Source of the DNA: Lithodes maja
Taxonomy: Eukaryota; Arthropoda; Malacostraca; Decapoda; Lithodidae
Reading direction: 5' to 3'
NCBI GenBank assembly: GCA_037953745.1
Contig: JBAKBP010000188.1
Span: 192,001-256,000, forward strand
DNA: 64,000 nt
Of the stretch, positions 11,481 to 22,646 are shown one piece after another (position 1 is the stretch's first letter; every line of letters starts with the position of its first letter). A model generated the notes under the pieces. The model did not search any database. It saw nothing but the letters and a program-made list of their open reading frames with translations, and was not told where the DNA came from. A program made the translations under genes and the position numbers.

Positions 11481-12488
11481 TCAGCCTGCCTACATTAATG
11501 CACCAAGAACTCAGCGGATATCTGCGTGCTATAACATACAATCGCTAGCAGCCGTTGGTCCGTTTACACACTGAGCCGCCGGCGGACGGGGTAAACTGGT
11601 AAGTTAATAAGGCGAGCCAATACTGTATCTATAACGTATACGTCTCCATCCAACGGCTCTGCAAGACCGCCGGAAGGAGGTGTAGTGGCACACTACCAAA
11701 ACATAATAAACACAGGGGAAAGAAGGGAAAAAAGAGACCGCACGCCGGCACGGTCCACAAACCGCAGAACTAAGGACCGGCGGGTCCCTAAAAGAGGAAA
11801 AACGCTCCGGCTGGGGCACCAGACAGAGCGAGAACCAACCAAAAAAATAATGCAACAAGGACGTCTCCTTGAACTCCCGGAAAGTGCGCAACACTAACAC
11901 CCAGGGAGCACAAGAAAAGGGAGCACAACAAAATATCATATAAAGATAAAGTACACTCCTAACGAGAACAACCTGACAAGGCTTAACATGAGGTAACACA
12001 CCTTTCAAGAAGGACGCACTTACCCTGAAGGCAACCCCGGACAGCATGAAGTAGGTGAAGCCCCCGACAGGGGCCTCCGAGCAGGCTCGAACGCCAGAAG
12101 ATTCCACACCACGTGTGACAATCCTTAGACCGGCGCGTCTGCTAAATGAAAAAAGAAAAAGCCCCCTAGGCCATACACACAGGACTGAAGAACAGCTCGT
12201 GAAAACAAAAGCCTCCTAACTAAGGAATAGCACAAAACCTAAGGCGCGCAGAACCAAGGAACAAAGCACATGTGGCGTCGGTCCAGAATACAACACGTTA
12301 GCGCCTGAATAGTACCCTAATTAAACACTTCCTGCGGGCAACCAATGTGATAACCCGTGCTAGGTAATCTAAACCCTGTTCACTACAACTCAGATATATT
12401 CAAATGAGTAAGGACTCACGAGAATTGAGCGAACGTCTAATGAAGCAGAGCGCGGGGCACACAACTTATCCCGTTGCCCGCGAGGAAG
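11481..12488 (-). other. 5' leader of DIRS A
   Basis: No coding region supported. It lies between the gag start and the right inverted repeat and corresponds in position to the leaders of B (28844-30629) and D (35340-37133). ORFs here on either strand lack recognisable motifs. Confidence 0.5.
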
Positions 12489-12780
12489 AGAAGGACGAAT
12501 GGTGCGCTAGGCGAGAGGCGGCAAGAAGCCACAACGCAAGAATCCACCGAAGTGGGAAGCGTGTTATAACTATGATTAAATTATTTAATCTTTTCCTTTT
12601 TCTTCTCTTATTTTTTACGAAGTTTTTTCGTAGTGGGTACCCAATCTATGACGATACCATAAGAGAAGTAGCGTTGCACTTATGATGAATATCTCTGTCT
12701 TCCTCGCGGTGGTTGATTCAAACGACTGACGTGGGTGTTGAATGGAGACTATTATACTAATAGGCAACATCGTCAATGAT
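12489..12780. repeat. DIRS A right inverted terminal repeat
   Basis: Inverted partner of 3891-4181; contains TACGAAGTTTTTTCGTA. Followed by the end extension GGAGGGGCCACTATTAAAT, where the LINE resumes. Confidence 0.9.
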
Positions 12781-12798
12781 GGAGGGGCCACTATTAAA

Positions 12799-13315
12799 TA
12801 CTTCCTTACTCCATCCTTCTACATTTCTTTCGGTTTACTTCTCCCTCTCTGTCCTTCCAAATCACTCTCGTACACCCTCTTAGTCATTCTCTCGCTTCCC
12901 ATACGTTCCATAAGGCCGAACCATCTCAAGGTGTTCCTTTTCACACTTTCCAGCACATCAACCTCCACACCACACCTCCTTCTTACTTCCTCATTCATCT
13001 GTCTATCCCTCCATGTAACTCTGCACGCACTTCTCAAGTAACTCATTTCCACCCCTCTCACTCTTGGTCTGAGTCTCTCCACCAACGCCCATGCTTCGCT
13101 TCCGTATGTCAGTGTCAGGATTACCACACTGTCATGCAAGGACTTCTTCACTTCCATACTGACTACCCTATTTCTTGTTACTGCTTTCAACGTTCCTACA
13201 ATCCTTTTCCCACTGTTGCACCTTCTCTCACACTTCTTCATCCATAGTCCCATCTTTACTCAACACACTGCCCAGATACTTAAATGAGCTGACAATCTCC
13301 ATAGCCTGACCGTAC
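12799..13315 (-). pseudogene. RTE-like LINE H, segment 2: RT C-terminal region
   Basis: Continues the LINE broken at 3830. Minus-strand protein includes TYGSEAWALVERLRPRV, SACRVTWRDRQMNEEV and LRWFGLMERM, the region downstream of the RT palm in this family (LRWFGHMERM in the other copies). Interrupted at 13315 by Gypsy element G, whose 5-bp duplication CGTAC marks the insertion, and resumed at 17679. Confidence 0.82.
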
Positions 13316-13675
13316 TGTATGTATATGATTTATTGAGGCAACAGCATTCTTAAGTATCTGTATGTAACACTAATATTATCTATATGCATACCTCCTTATA
13401 TTAAACATGTACCATAGTAATCATGTGCACTCACTTATATAATTGTACTGTATTGACTGCACATGGTAACTATGGGTATTTCATGATCTGCCCGCTAGGG
13501 GTATGTTATGATCAGATCGAGAGAGAGACTAGCCTACCAAAGGTCTCCCTGTACACTGTACCCACTTCACTCCTGAATACAAGAACCTATTAACTTTTAC
13601 CCAGTGTTTGACTTATCCCACCTCTTTGATAAGTACCTGGGGATCGTCTGGAAGCAGCCAGACCCAACATATACA
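13316..13675 (+). repeat. 5' LTR of Gypsy G
   Basis: TG...CA ended, 360 bp, apparently identical to 17319-17678. It contains GATCGAGAGAGAGACTAG near 13512. Followed at once by TGGCGCAGTGAG. Confidence 0.95.
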
Positions 13676-13700
13676 TGGCGCAGTGAGTAAAAACTGGAGT
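13676..13700 (+). promoter_or_regulatory. Candidate primer-binding site of Gypsy G
   Basis: TGGCGCAGTGAGTAAAAACT lies directly against the 5' LTR, the position where the tRNA primer anneals. TGG complements the CCA end of tRNAs; which tRNA is not determined. Confidence 0.6.
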
Positions 13701-14207
13701 TACGAAGTTGGACAATCCTGTGGGACCCTGTGAAGTCGCCATTACCGAGCCAGCTCCACCACTCGGGAGTAAGACAGTGCCTCCAGACCCAGGATTACAG
13801 TGAGCAGTGCCCCTGGATATACAGTGCTAACAGTGAAGTGTTGTGTATTGCCAGTGCTTTATTTTGTGTATATTTCATGTGTGCTTGCCCTGGGTACGAG
13901 TTCCAGAGCGTATCAAAGCAGCAGGGCCAGCCAGCGAGCGGAGCGCTACACCCTCCTCCCACCACGGCCTGAGCAACACTGAGTTGAGTGAGTGAACGCG
14001 GCCGCCTCCCCCTCCGAGGCTCCGAGCCACGAGCGGTTGGTGAACACACATATGCATACACACACTGAGCACGCAGTCACACACACACTACTTGTTGCTG
14101 GCAATCTTTCGCAGCAAAAACACTGTTATCTACTAGTACGAATATTCAAGTGGGGAATTTTTCGACTCTTTGTTATCAACCTGTCTGTCTGTTGCCCTAA
14201 CAAGAGG

Positions 14208-15054
14208 ATGTCAGACCAGGAAGAGGTACGATTGCAACACAACCCCACATTACCTCCCAGCTCTCCTACACAAACCTCCCCTGGGATTTCTGGACCACTT
14301 CCACCTCCACAAATCTCCCAAGATTTTTCTGGTTTCTCTACTTCTACCCCCTTACGCACTCCAACTCCTCCACCCTCCCACCCACATGCTTCACCCTCAG
14401 TTCCGTCTGGGGCCGATTTCCTACAGTTTATTCAGTTTCTGGAGGAATCTAGAAGGCAAGAAGAGGTAGTGAGAAGACAAGAGGAGGCAGTGAGAAGACA
14501 AGAGGAGGCTTTAAGAAGAGAGGAAGAGAATGCAAGATTTCAGGCTTTGATTCAACTGTTGGCCACTTCCAGAATATCTACAGATCTCTCCATGGCCCAG
14601 GGTCCACCCTCCCAACAGCAACGAGTCAGCCCTTCAGATCCCTCAGCACCTCCACCACCACCAAAGGCTACAGCACAGTCCCCACCACCACTTAAAGCCG
14701 ACTCCACCTTTCAGATGTTTCGAGAGTGGAGACTTCGCTGGGATGACTATGCAGTAATGGTGGACCTCTCCAAACTACCTCCGGCAAAGCAGATGATCCA
14801 GCTTCGCATGTGCCTGACCCTCGAGATGCAGCGCATACTTGAACGCACCCTTCAGATCGCCCCTTCGACTAACAAGATGGTGGATGAGGTGTTGGATGCC
14901 CTGCAAGCTCACATCAAGGGACTTCGCAACGAGGCACTCACTTCGTCGAAGAAAATTGTTGAGTTGTAAGCAGCTTGAAGGGGAGTCATTTGCCGAGTTT
15001 TTTGTCCGCCTGAAGCGCATTTCCGAGGAAGTTGATGTGTGCCCGGGAAATTAA
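14208..15054 (+). pseudogene. Gypsy G gag (frameshifted)
   Basis: Starts at ATG 14208 (MSDQEEVRLQ); an upstream in-frame ATG at 13992 exists but lies in the leader. The N-terminal half is Pro/Ser-rich, with repeats RRQEEAVRRQEEALRREEEN (about residues 85-105) predicted to be helical. The capsid-like part follows (TFQMFREWRLRWDDYAVMVD). The frame ends prematurely at 14969; homology continues in another frame as CKQLEGESFAEFFVRLKRIS and then meets a TAA at 15052-15054, beyond which the same frame continues into the next ORF. So one frameshift and one stop separate gag from the zinc-knuckle region. Confidence 0.85.
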
Positions 15055-15081
15055 TCTGTCTGCGAGGAAACACAGCTCAAG

Positions 15082-17292
15082 ATGGTGATCCTCATGGGGA
15101 TCAGAGACAAGGAGCTGGTACAGAAGCTCATCTCCCTGGACTCCAAAGCACCACTAAAGGATGTTGTGACTAGGTGCCGCTCTTATGAGGCCGCTATATC
15201 TGCGACCACGGCCATTAGTGCTCCTCCTGACCAAGTGAGCGCAATTTCTTTGTATAAAAAGGACAAGAAAGCTCAGGGAAACGGCAAGACTCCGCCCATC
15301 AAGAATTCATCGAAGTCAACGGATTTCTGCCAGTGTTGTGCTCGCCAGCATGGGTTGGACACGTGCCCAGCTGCTCAGAGAACCTGCGACGCCTGCGGAC
15401 GACAAGGCCACTGGTCGCGGACGATCAAGTGCCCCGCCAGTAAGGTCCAGTGCCACCTCTGTCACCGCATTGGGCACATTGAGAAGTGTTGTCGGGCGTC
15501 GAAGAAGAAGGACAAGCGCCGAGGGGGATCTCCAAGCAGCAGTGGTACCTCCTCCGACTCCAGCGAGTCTCGCGAGGCGAAGCACAACAACTGTCGTCGT
15601 GTGGGATCAACTTCTTCCTCTGCCGACAAGACACCACAGCCCATCTTTGTCACCCTGTCACACGGCGATGTCAAATCCCGCCTACGGATGCTACCGGACA
15701 CAGGCTCTGACATTACAGTGATTGGCCTGCGACATCTAGGATCTCTGGGTGTCTCTAGGAGCAGCCTGCAAGACCCTTCGCCTACCATGACGCTCACGGC
15801 GGATGGGTCCACGATGGCGCCTGCTCTGGGTGCATTTCAGGCAACCCTCACCCTAGGCAAGAGATCGTGTCCTGCCCTGATTCAAGTGCACGACGGTGTC
15901 CAGACTCCTCTGCTTTCTTATCGCCATTGCAGGGAGTTGGCCATCATCTCTCAGGACTTTCCTAAGCCCATTTTGGATGTCATCAACCCAGGAGAATCTC
16001 CAGTACAAGACGCCGAGAGGACTCTACAGGATCTTCGCGCCGCAGCAAGAGCGGACCCTACATACGTCTGTCTACTCGACTGCGTCACCTCAGGCTTCCC
16101 TGTCAACCATTATAACCTACATGATTCCTTGCTCCCATACTGGATGCTACGGGATGATCTCTGTGCTGATGGAGATCTCGTCCTCTACGGAGCTCGGATT
16201 GTGGTTCCTCCAGCTCTCCGCCGCCGCACCCTGCAGCAACTCCACGACAGTCACAGAGGTGTGGAGGCCACCAAGAGCAGAGCGAGGCAGGCTGTCTTCT
16301 GGCCGGGGATAGATTCCGACATCGCCAGTACTGTTCATGCTTGCGAGTCGTGCCAGATCCTCCAGCCTGGCCTCCAGAAGGAACCCCTCCTGAATGACGA
16401 GAACCCGACGGGGCCCTTTGAGTCTGTCTCGGCCGACTTTATCATGGTTGCCAGGAAGTCCTTCCTGGTCGTGGTCGACCGTCTCTCGGGGTGGCCCGTT
16501 GTCGTCCCCTGCAAAGGCGACGCTACTGCCTCTGCAACAATCAGGCTCTTCTGTCGCTACTTCCGGGTAGTTGGTGTTCCCCTCTGTCTGAGGACCGATG
16601 GAGGCCTACAATTCACCAACCAGGATTTCCGGGACTTTATAGAGCGATGGGGAGTCCGCCATGTGGTTACGTCACCGCATCACCCACAGGCGAACGGCCA
16701 TGCCGAGGCTGCAGTGAGGTCAATCAGGCACCTCATTCTTCAGAGTGCACCCTCTGGCAACATTGACATAGAGGACTTTGACCGGGGTCTCATGGAACTC
16801 CGGAACACTCCTAACTTCACTGGCCGCTCCCCTGCCCAATTCCTATATGGTCATCCCCTTCGGACATGTCTACCTGCCGACCCCAGATCCTTCGCTCAGG
16901 AGTGGCAGGGCAAGGCCGAGGACTGTGACAGACGTGCAGCCGACCGTGCCGAGCAGGTTAAGACCCGGTACGATGCACACGCACAGCCCCTCCCCAGGTT
17001 GCGTGTCGGTCAGCAAGTTCGGATTCAAGACCCGACATCGCAATGCTGGGACAAGGTGGGGGTTGTCATGAGTCTTGGCAAGTCCAGGGATTATGAGGTG
17101 CGTCTCCCTAGTGGTCGTGTGTGGTGGCGGAACCGCCGTTTCCTCCGCCCTGTACCCCAAATTGTTGACCCCCTCCCCCAGTCCCCTGTGACCCCTTGCA
17201 ATGACCAGAAACAGTTGTCCTTAGCGTCTGACCCCCCAGTTGCTCCACGTTATTCGAAACGACCCAGAGAAAAGGAGTCCGCTCGAGATTGA
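15082..17292 (+). CDS. Gypsy G fused nucleocapsid-protease-integrase ORF (736 aa, no RT)
   Basis: Open throughout. In order: capsid C-terminus (about 1-60); CCHC-type knuckles CDACGRQGHWSRTIKC and CHLCHRIGHIEKCC (about 103-135); Ser-rich linker; aspartic protease with LPDTGSDITVIG near 205; then at about residue 300, right after SQDFPKPILDVI, a jump to the integrase upstream region. Integrase shows the HHCC-like region (HDSHRGVEATKSRARQAVF ... CESCQ), core motifs SADFIM, LRTDGGLQFT and SPHHPQANGHAEA, and a C-terminal basic/SH3-like part. In relatives, about 550-600 codons of RT-RNase H sit at the jump. The deletion is in frame, leaving a single protein. Such an element could bind and integrate DNA but needs RT from elsewhere. 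First ATG chosen; the true start is fusion to gag. Confidence 0.9.
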   Translation: MVILMGIRDKELVQKLISLDSKAPLKDVVTRCRSYEAAISATTAISAPPDQVSAISLYKKDKKAQGNGKTPPIKNSSKSTDFCQCCARQHGLDTCPAAQRTCDACGRQGHWSRTIKCPASKVQCHLCHRIGHIEKCCRASKKKDKRRGGSPSSSGTSSDSSESREAKHNNCRRVGSTSSSADKTPQPIFVTLSHGDVKSRLRMLPDTGSDITVIGLRHLGSLGVSRSSLQDPSPTMTLTADGSTMAPALGAFQATLTLGKRSCPALIQVHDGVQTPLLSYRHCRELAIISQDFPKPILDVINPGESPVQDAERTLQDLRAAARADPTYVCLLDCVTSGFPVNHYNLHDSLLPYWMLRDDLCADGDLVLYGARIVVPPALRRRTLQQLHDSHRGVEATKSRARQAVFWPGIDSDIASTVHACESCQILQPGLQKEPLLNDENPTGPFESVSADFIMVARKSFLVVVDRLSGWPVVVPCKGDATASATIRLFCRYFRVVGVPLCLRTDGGLQFTNQDFRDFIERWGVRHVVTSPHHPQANGHAEAAVRSIRHLILQSAPSGNIDIEDFDRGLMELRNTPNFTGRSPAQFLYGHPLRTCLPADPRSFAQEWQGKAEDCDRRAADRAEQVKTRYDAHAQPLPRLRVGQQVRIQDPTSQCWDKVGVVMSLGKSRDYEVRLPSGRVWWRNRRFLRPVPQIVDPLPQSPVTPCNDQKQLSLASDPPVAPRYSKRPREKESARD

Positions 17293-17300
17293 ACTACGAG

Positions 17301-17318
17301 CGTGAGGGGGGAGGGAGG
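17301..17318 (+). promoter_or_regulatory. Polypurine tract of Gypsy G
   Basis: CGTGAGGGGGGAGGGAGG lies directly before the 3' LTR; this is the expected plus-strand primer site. Confidence 0.85.
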
Positions 17319-17678
17319 TGTATGTATATGATTTATTGAGGCAACAGCATTCTTAAGTATCTGTATGTAACACTAATATTATCTATATGCATACCTCCTT
17401 ATATTAAACATGTACCATAGTAATCATGTGCACTCACTTATATAATTGTACTGTATTGACTGCACATGGTAACTATGGGTATTTCATGATCTGCCCGCTA
17501 GGGGTATGTTATGATCAGATCGAGAGAGAGACTAGCCTACCAAAGGTCTCCCTGTACACTGTACCCACTTCACTCCTGAATACAAGAACCTATTAACTTT
17601 TACCCAGTGTTTGACTTATCCCACCTCTTTGATAAGTACCTGGGGATCGTCTGGAAGCAGCCAGACCCAACATATACA
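17319..17678 (+). repeat. 3' LTR of Gypsy G
   Basis: 360 bp; I saw no difference from the 5' LTR in a line-by-line comparison. Confidence 0.95.
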
Positions 17679-19060
17679 CGTACAACTTCACCTCACACTC
17701 TGTGGCTTCACCCCTTTCGAAGACCATAACCTTGCTCTTCCCCGCATTTACCTTCAGATTCCGTTTTTCACACACAGTTCCAAATATATTTACCAGACCC
17801 TGCAACTCCCATTCATTATCACTCGTCAGAACTGTATCATCAGCAAACAGCAGTACAGGTAGCTTCCACACATTTCCCTCCCTTATCCACTGCTCCTCCT
17901 TGTATTTCTTTCATGACTCCATCCATTTTACAGTAAACAACCACGGGGACATCTCACACCCCTGTTTCAACCCAACATTCAGATCAAAGAACTCGCTCTG
18001 CTCATTCTCCACACTTACTGACGCCTTTGCATCCTCATACATGCTCTTCACTGCTTTCAGCAACTTGCCATCTACTCTGTATATTCTAAGTACTTTCAAC
18101 ATACCTTCTCTATCCACTCTGTCATAGGCCTTCGCCAAGTACATTAAGGCAACATACAGCTTTTGTTGCTTCTCCAGATAATTCTCCACAACACATTTCA
18201 GGGTAAAAATCTGATCTACACATCCTCTTCCCTTCCTAAAACCGCCCTGCTCGTCACCTATCTATTTCTCCGGTCTCGCTCTCTCTCTCTCTCTCTCAAT
18301 CACTACCTTACTGTACACCTTCCCTACTACGCTTAGAAGACATATTCCTAGGTGGTTACCACACACTCCTCTTTCCCCTTTACCCTTATATAGGGGTACT
18401 ATTATGCCTGTCTTCCAGTCATCAGGTGCACTCCCCTTCTCCCATGCTAGTTTGCACATTTTCCATACCCATTCGATCACTATCTCACCACCATACCTCA
18501 GCATTTCCCCACACACTCCATCTATTCCTGGTGCTTTCCTCAACTTCACTCTTTTCATGGCTTCACACACTTCTGACCTGATCCCCACCTCCTCCTCCAC
18601 TACTTCTCTTCTTCTCCCTCCCATACCCCATCCAACTATGTTTGCTGGCGCTTCATTCCTTACATTTAGCAATTCGTTGAAGTACTCCCTCCATCTTTTG
18701 ACTCTCTCTTACTTCTCGGCTAGCACTCGTCCATTCTTATCTTTCACACCCTTACTGTTTCCCTTGCTACCTTCCCTCACTTTCTTGACTTCTTTGAAGA
18801 ACAGTTTCTTACACTCCCTCCATTTTACATTCAGATTCCTTCCAAATTCCTCATCTACTCTTCTCTTACTTTCCTTCACTACCCTCTTCACCACTCTCTT
18901 TTTCTCCACGTACCTCGCTCGTTTCTGACTCTCCAAATCTTCATTCCTTCTACTACCCAACCACTCTCTATACAATTGTATACCTGCATTAAAACATTTT
19001 AATGTAAAATAATCCTGATTGGAGTTTATCTTGTATAGGATATTTGCTAATGACAAAGAG
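17679..19060 (-). pseudogene. RTE-like LINE H, segment 3: RT palm and upstream region
   Basis: Minus-strand homology in several frames. Near 17593-17871: LPVLLFADDTVLTSDNEW (the catalytic FADD box). Near 17911-18189: YLAKAYDRVDREG and VGLKQGCEMSPWLFTV. Near 18262-18672: KLRKAPGIDGVCGEML and the VPLYKGKGERGVCGN box. Near 18709-19056: the linker between endonuclease and RT, rich in KKRVVKRVVKESKRR. Frameshifts and a GA-rich expansion near 18280 break it. The copy ends around 19060, so the endonuclease is missing. H thus runs 3700-19060, interrupted by A and G. Confidence 0.85.
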
Positions 19061-20040
19061 ACCTATAGAATAACAGTGTAGCCTATAAATTGATTATTCT
19101 GCGTAATCAAGGAACATACGTATGTGCTGTTTGTTGCAAAAAGCAAGTAGCTAATTCACTGTTAGCAACATACTACGCAACTGGGTGTGGTCGGAGTTTA
19201 TTAACTATCAATGTTTCACTGGAGAATCACTGCCTGCTGAAACACCAAAGATGGAAATTGTTCGAACTCACTGCCAATGTGTGGCTAAGATTTTGGCATA
19301 GCCCTGGGGTACGACTTACTGCCGTGACTTGTACAAATGAAGAGTGTGGTGGCCTCTCCCATCCTTTTCTAATACGGCTGGGCTGCATTCGGTTGCATTC
19401 GACCCGGGTTCGTCGGCCAATCGGGCAGTGTTCTTTGTATTCGGGCAGCATTCGTCCAGCATTCACGCAGCCAAAAAATGTACCATTTTTTACATTTCAA
19501 AACATCGGGCAATGTTCGTCCAGGCATCATGTAGGTCGGTTTGCATTCGTGCGGCGTGCGGTGTACGCTGTGGCGCGTTCGGTTAGCATTCGTTTTGCAT
19601 TCGGTTGTCACAGTTCGGCCACCTTTTTCGGCTATGTGTGATGTCCCCTTTACAGTTCTGTGCCAGGTCAAATTTGTGTTAATTCGGGCGGGTCTCATCG
19701 CAAACTGCCCTGCTTAGTCAAGATATCTACCTAATTTAGTTTGGAAAGCACACAAAGCTTCAAGAAGACATTAGACGTCAATGAAACTTATCTCATGCAT
19801 CGTTCTAGGTAATATCCCAAATTATTTACATTTACCTTTAATGTAACAAATAAATTGTATCCAAACAAGTTCAACATTTCACAATATATACACATTTAGT
19901 ACATAATTATCACAGAGTACAAATTTCTTAAAGATATAGAAGACTATATTTATATTTTATATATGCATGTTTTATTCATATAATTTGAATCTATGAAGCA
20001 TTTGCATTTTATTCATTTCATAAATCAGTGTTCATTTCAA
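19061..20040. other. Non-coding stretch with clustered GCATTCG motifs
   Basis: No gene supported. 19380-19610 holds about eight near-copies of GCATTCG / GCGTTCG / CATTCGG in one orientation, resembling the subterminal motif arrays of DNA transposons. I could not find matching inverted ends. 19700-20040 is AT-rich with nothing recognisable. Confidence 0.4.
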
Positions 20041-20792
20041 TCTATCTATCTATCTATTGCCTGACGCCGTGATCCCCGAAGGGGTGGCCACGAACGAACT
20101 GCCCCCATGCACCTCTGTCCCCAGTCAGTCGACGCCCCTCCCCCCAACCAGCACCGCCTTCGTTCATATACTTCCTCACTCCATCCTTCCAGCTCTCCTT
20201 CGGTCTACCTCTCCCTCTCTGTCCCTCCACCTCGCTCTCGTACACCCTCTTAGTCATTCTCTCGCTTTCCATACGTTCCATATGGCCGAACCATCTCAAG
20301 TTGTTCCTTTTCACACTTTCCAGCACATCTATCTCCACACCATACCTCCTTCTTACTTCTTCATTGGTCTGTCTATCCCTCCATGTAACTCCGCACGCAC
20401 TTCTTAAGTAATTCATTTCCACTGCTCTCACTCTTGGTCTGAGTCCCTCAACCAACGTCCATGCTTCGCTTCTGTAAGTCAGTGTCGGATTACCACACTG
20501 TCATGCAAGGACTTCTTCACTTCCATACTGACCACCCTATTTCTTGTTACTTCTTTTAGCGTTCCTACAACCCTCTTCCCCTGTTGTACCCTCTCCCGCA
20601 CTTCTTCATCCATAGTCCCATCTTTACTCAACACACTTCCCAGATACTTAAAAGAGTTGACGATCTCCATAGCCTGACCGTTCAGCTTCACCTCACATTC
20701 TGTGACTTCACCCCTTTCGAAGACCATAACCTTGCTCTTCCCCGCATTTACCTTCAAATTCCGTTTTTCGCACACTGTTCCAAACTCATTTC
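20041..20792 (-). mobile_element. RTE-like LINE I (5'-truncated, minus strand)
   Basis: Begins with the TCTA tail repeats and ends inside the RT C-terminal region (MCEKRNLKVNAGKSKVMVFE, NSFKYLGSVLSKDGTMDEE, then LRWFGHMERMESERMTKRVY). Two frames are used, indicating a frameshift near 20490. Flanked by TCATTTCAAT on both sides (about 20030-20041 and 20787-20796), part of which may be LINE sequence. Truncation within RT is typical of incomplete reverse transcription. Confidence 0.88.
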
Positions 20793-22223
20793 AATGTATA
20801 CGATTATATACTATACAGCTCACAGATTAATCATAATTAAATCGTACAACTTGGATCTATGAAACATTGCATTATATTTAATTCATAGCTTAATATTTAA
20901 TTAATTACTGTACATTTCAATTATATACGATGTATAAATATGCAAATGTATAGAGCATACAAAATATGTGTTTTTGGCCATTACAATTAGACTATATTCT
21001 TTAGCTTATGAAATACCTCTAGAACTGAAAGGGATAAACACGTCATCGTGCTGAAGGAGTTAATATACTTCCTAAAATAATAAACTGATGGCCATAGTAA
21101 AGTGCAAACGGCGTCCTCGTCTACTGAAAGGGTTAATATAGGTGAATTAAAATTGTAACCCTTTAACCCACATTCAGCTTTCAAGGACGACTTTTCAATA
21201 TATTTTGGTTAATATTAGACAATTTTAGTAAAGCTTGAGAGGTTCTCCTGGTGTTAAAGGGATAAAATAAATATCAATTAACCCTCTGACACCCAGAAAT
21301 ACTTCATAAACTGAATAATATCGTCTACTTGTAGCTAGAATAAAATAATAAACTTGTCATCGTATATTGAAATAGTTAAGTTAATGGAACCTGTGATGGA
21401 GTAGGAACATGGTTGGGTTTTGTGAATGTTCCTCTAATAATAGTTTGTTCATCTAAAACATACCTGTCAATGCAAGCGACTGAATACTACAGCTGAATGG
21501 CAGGCATGTAGATACTAAAGCAAATTGTAAAGTGTATAACAAATCAACGTTAGATAAAGACCTATATTTATTCTTTATTAAACCATTAGGACATCCTCAA
21601 CACTCTAGACAAGTAATCTGCATCTCTCTCACTCACTCTCTCTATCTGAGCGTGTGTGTGTGTGTGTGTGTGTGTGTTTGTGTGAATGCGTGCCAGTGCG
21701 ATCGTATATATATACTGTATTATGCATTGGTGCGTCCATTATATCCCAGTCAGCCAGCCCTGCTAATATGGGAGGTAATTCACCCTCCCTTATGTTATCC
21801 TATTGACCTCTCGCGTATATTGTGCCCTGGTCGCGCTATGCGAGCGGAGCTGACAACACACTTTTGGATATCGGGTATGCTTCATATTTCACAAATTCCC
21901 AGCGATTATTGAAGGACTCTCAAATCCTATTCTTGAACAACATGATTTATGGCTGTGGGGAAAGGATTAGGATAGGACAATTGCATAAGTGTATGACATT
22001 CATAATTATATATATTTCAAGAATATGTTTGCTTCAACTTCAAAAACGATCTACTGTTCTAATATACTGCACAGCTCTCTACACGTCATGTATATTGGAT
22101 TGAATTAGTTTTTTTTCCAGGCCCATGGTGCAGTGTCGGAAACCCCTTCTCGACTATAAATTATATGAAATCGAACCCTGGCTGGGAATAGGTGATAAGT
22201 AATATATGTATACCCGGTATATA
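20793..22223. other. AT-rich non-coding sequence
   Basis: No gene supported. It contains repeated phrases such as GAAAGGGTTAATAT/ACTGAAAGGGATAA (20990-21390), suggesting an old degenerate repeat, and a TG microsatellite (about 21653-21677) preceded by CT repeats. The ORF at 21532-21912 spans the microsatellite and is not convincing. Confidence 0.5.
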
Positions 22224-22283
22224 TTATAGGTTTGATTCCTGTAAGGAGATAAAGAAAACCTAATATTTAGTAGTGGCCCGTAA

Positions 22284-22572
22284 TCATTGACGAACATGCC
22301 TATTACATAAGGCATCCTCTTCAAACACTAATCCGCCGTAGTTTGAATCTACCGCGCAGAGCATTTAAAATCTGAGGAGCCTTCATCATGAGCGCACGCG
22401 ACCTCACTCATGGCTTCAGTCATTATGAATTGGGTTCTCACTACGAAAAAACTTTGTAAACAATAAAAGAAAAAGAAAATAAGAATAACTATCCAATAAG
22501 CTTTCCATCATATCGTGGATGTACTTGTGTGGATCTTTGACCAGACGCTGATTCAGGCGTCATTCTTCCTTC
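22284..22572. repeat. DIRS B left inverted terminal repeat
   Basis: Inverted match to 30630-30919 (for example CATGAGCGCACGCGACCTCA here, TGAGGTCGCGTGCGCTCATG there). Confidence 0.92.
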
Positions 22573-22646
22573 ACTGACATATCAAGTAAACCAAAATCCT
22601 TAATACATCAACGAATGGGAAGGGGATGGTCGGGAGGGCCCCAGCC

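Larger units (their letters stand above)
3831..12798 (-). mobile_element. DIRS1-like retrotransposon A (decayed; coding on minus strand)
   Basis: Inserted in LINE H between CATCCATA and ACTTCCTTACT without a target-site duplication longer than two bases. Its ends are inverted terminal repeats of about 290 bp (3891-4181 and 12489-12780) plus short end extensions. An internal complementary region (4251-4355) reproduces both ends joined, the hallmark of DIRS1-type elements that replicate through a circle and integrate with a tyrosine recombinase. A recognisable but broken gag lies at 8455-11230 on the minus strand. The expected RT, RNase H and recombinase should lie at 4356-6970, where I see no readable homology, so that part is lost or decayed. 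Sequence differs clearly from copies B-E, so it is an older or separate subfamily. Confidence 0.85.
13316..17678 (+). mobile_element. Ty3/Gypsy element G, complete with LTRs but lacking RT/RNase H
   Basis: LTRs 13316-13675 and 17319-17678 are both 360 bp, start TGTATG and end ATATACA. The flanking duplication is CGTAC (13311-13315 and 17679-17683). Between them lie a primer-binding region, gag, and a long ORF with zinc knuckles, protease and integrase. The RT-RNase H segment normally between protease and integrase is absent. By eye the two LTRs are identical, implying a recent insertion. It sits in the same orientation as the window, inside minus-strand LINE H. Confidence 0.93.

Noticed and set aside
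15316..15812. Overlapping ORFs on both strands within Gypsy G pol
   Set aside because: Shadows of the 736-codon frame with no motifs of their own.
21532..21912. ORF across the TG microsatellite
   Set aside because: Low complexity, no motif, no splice or promoter context.
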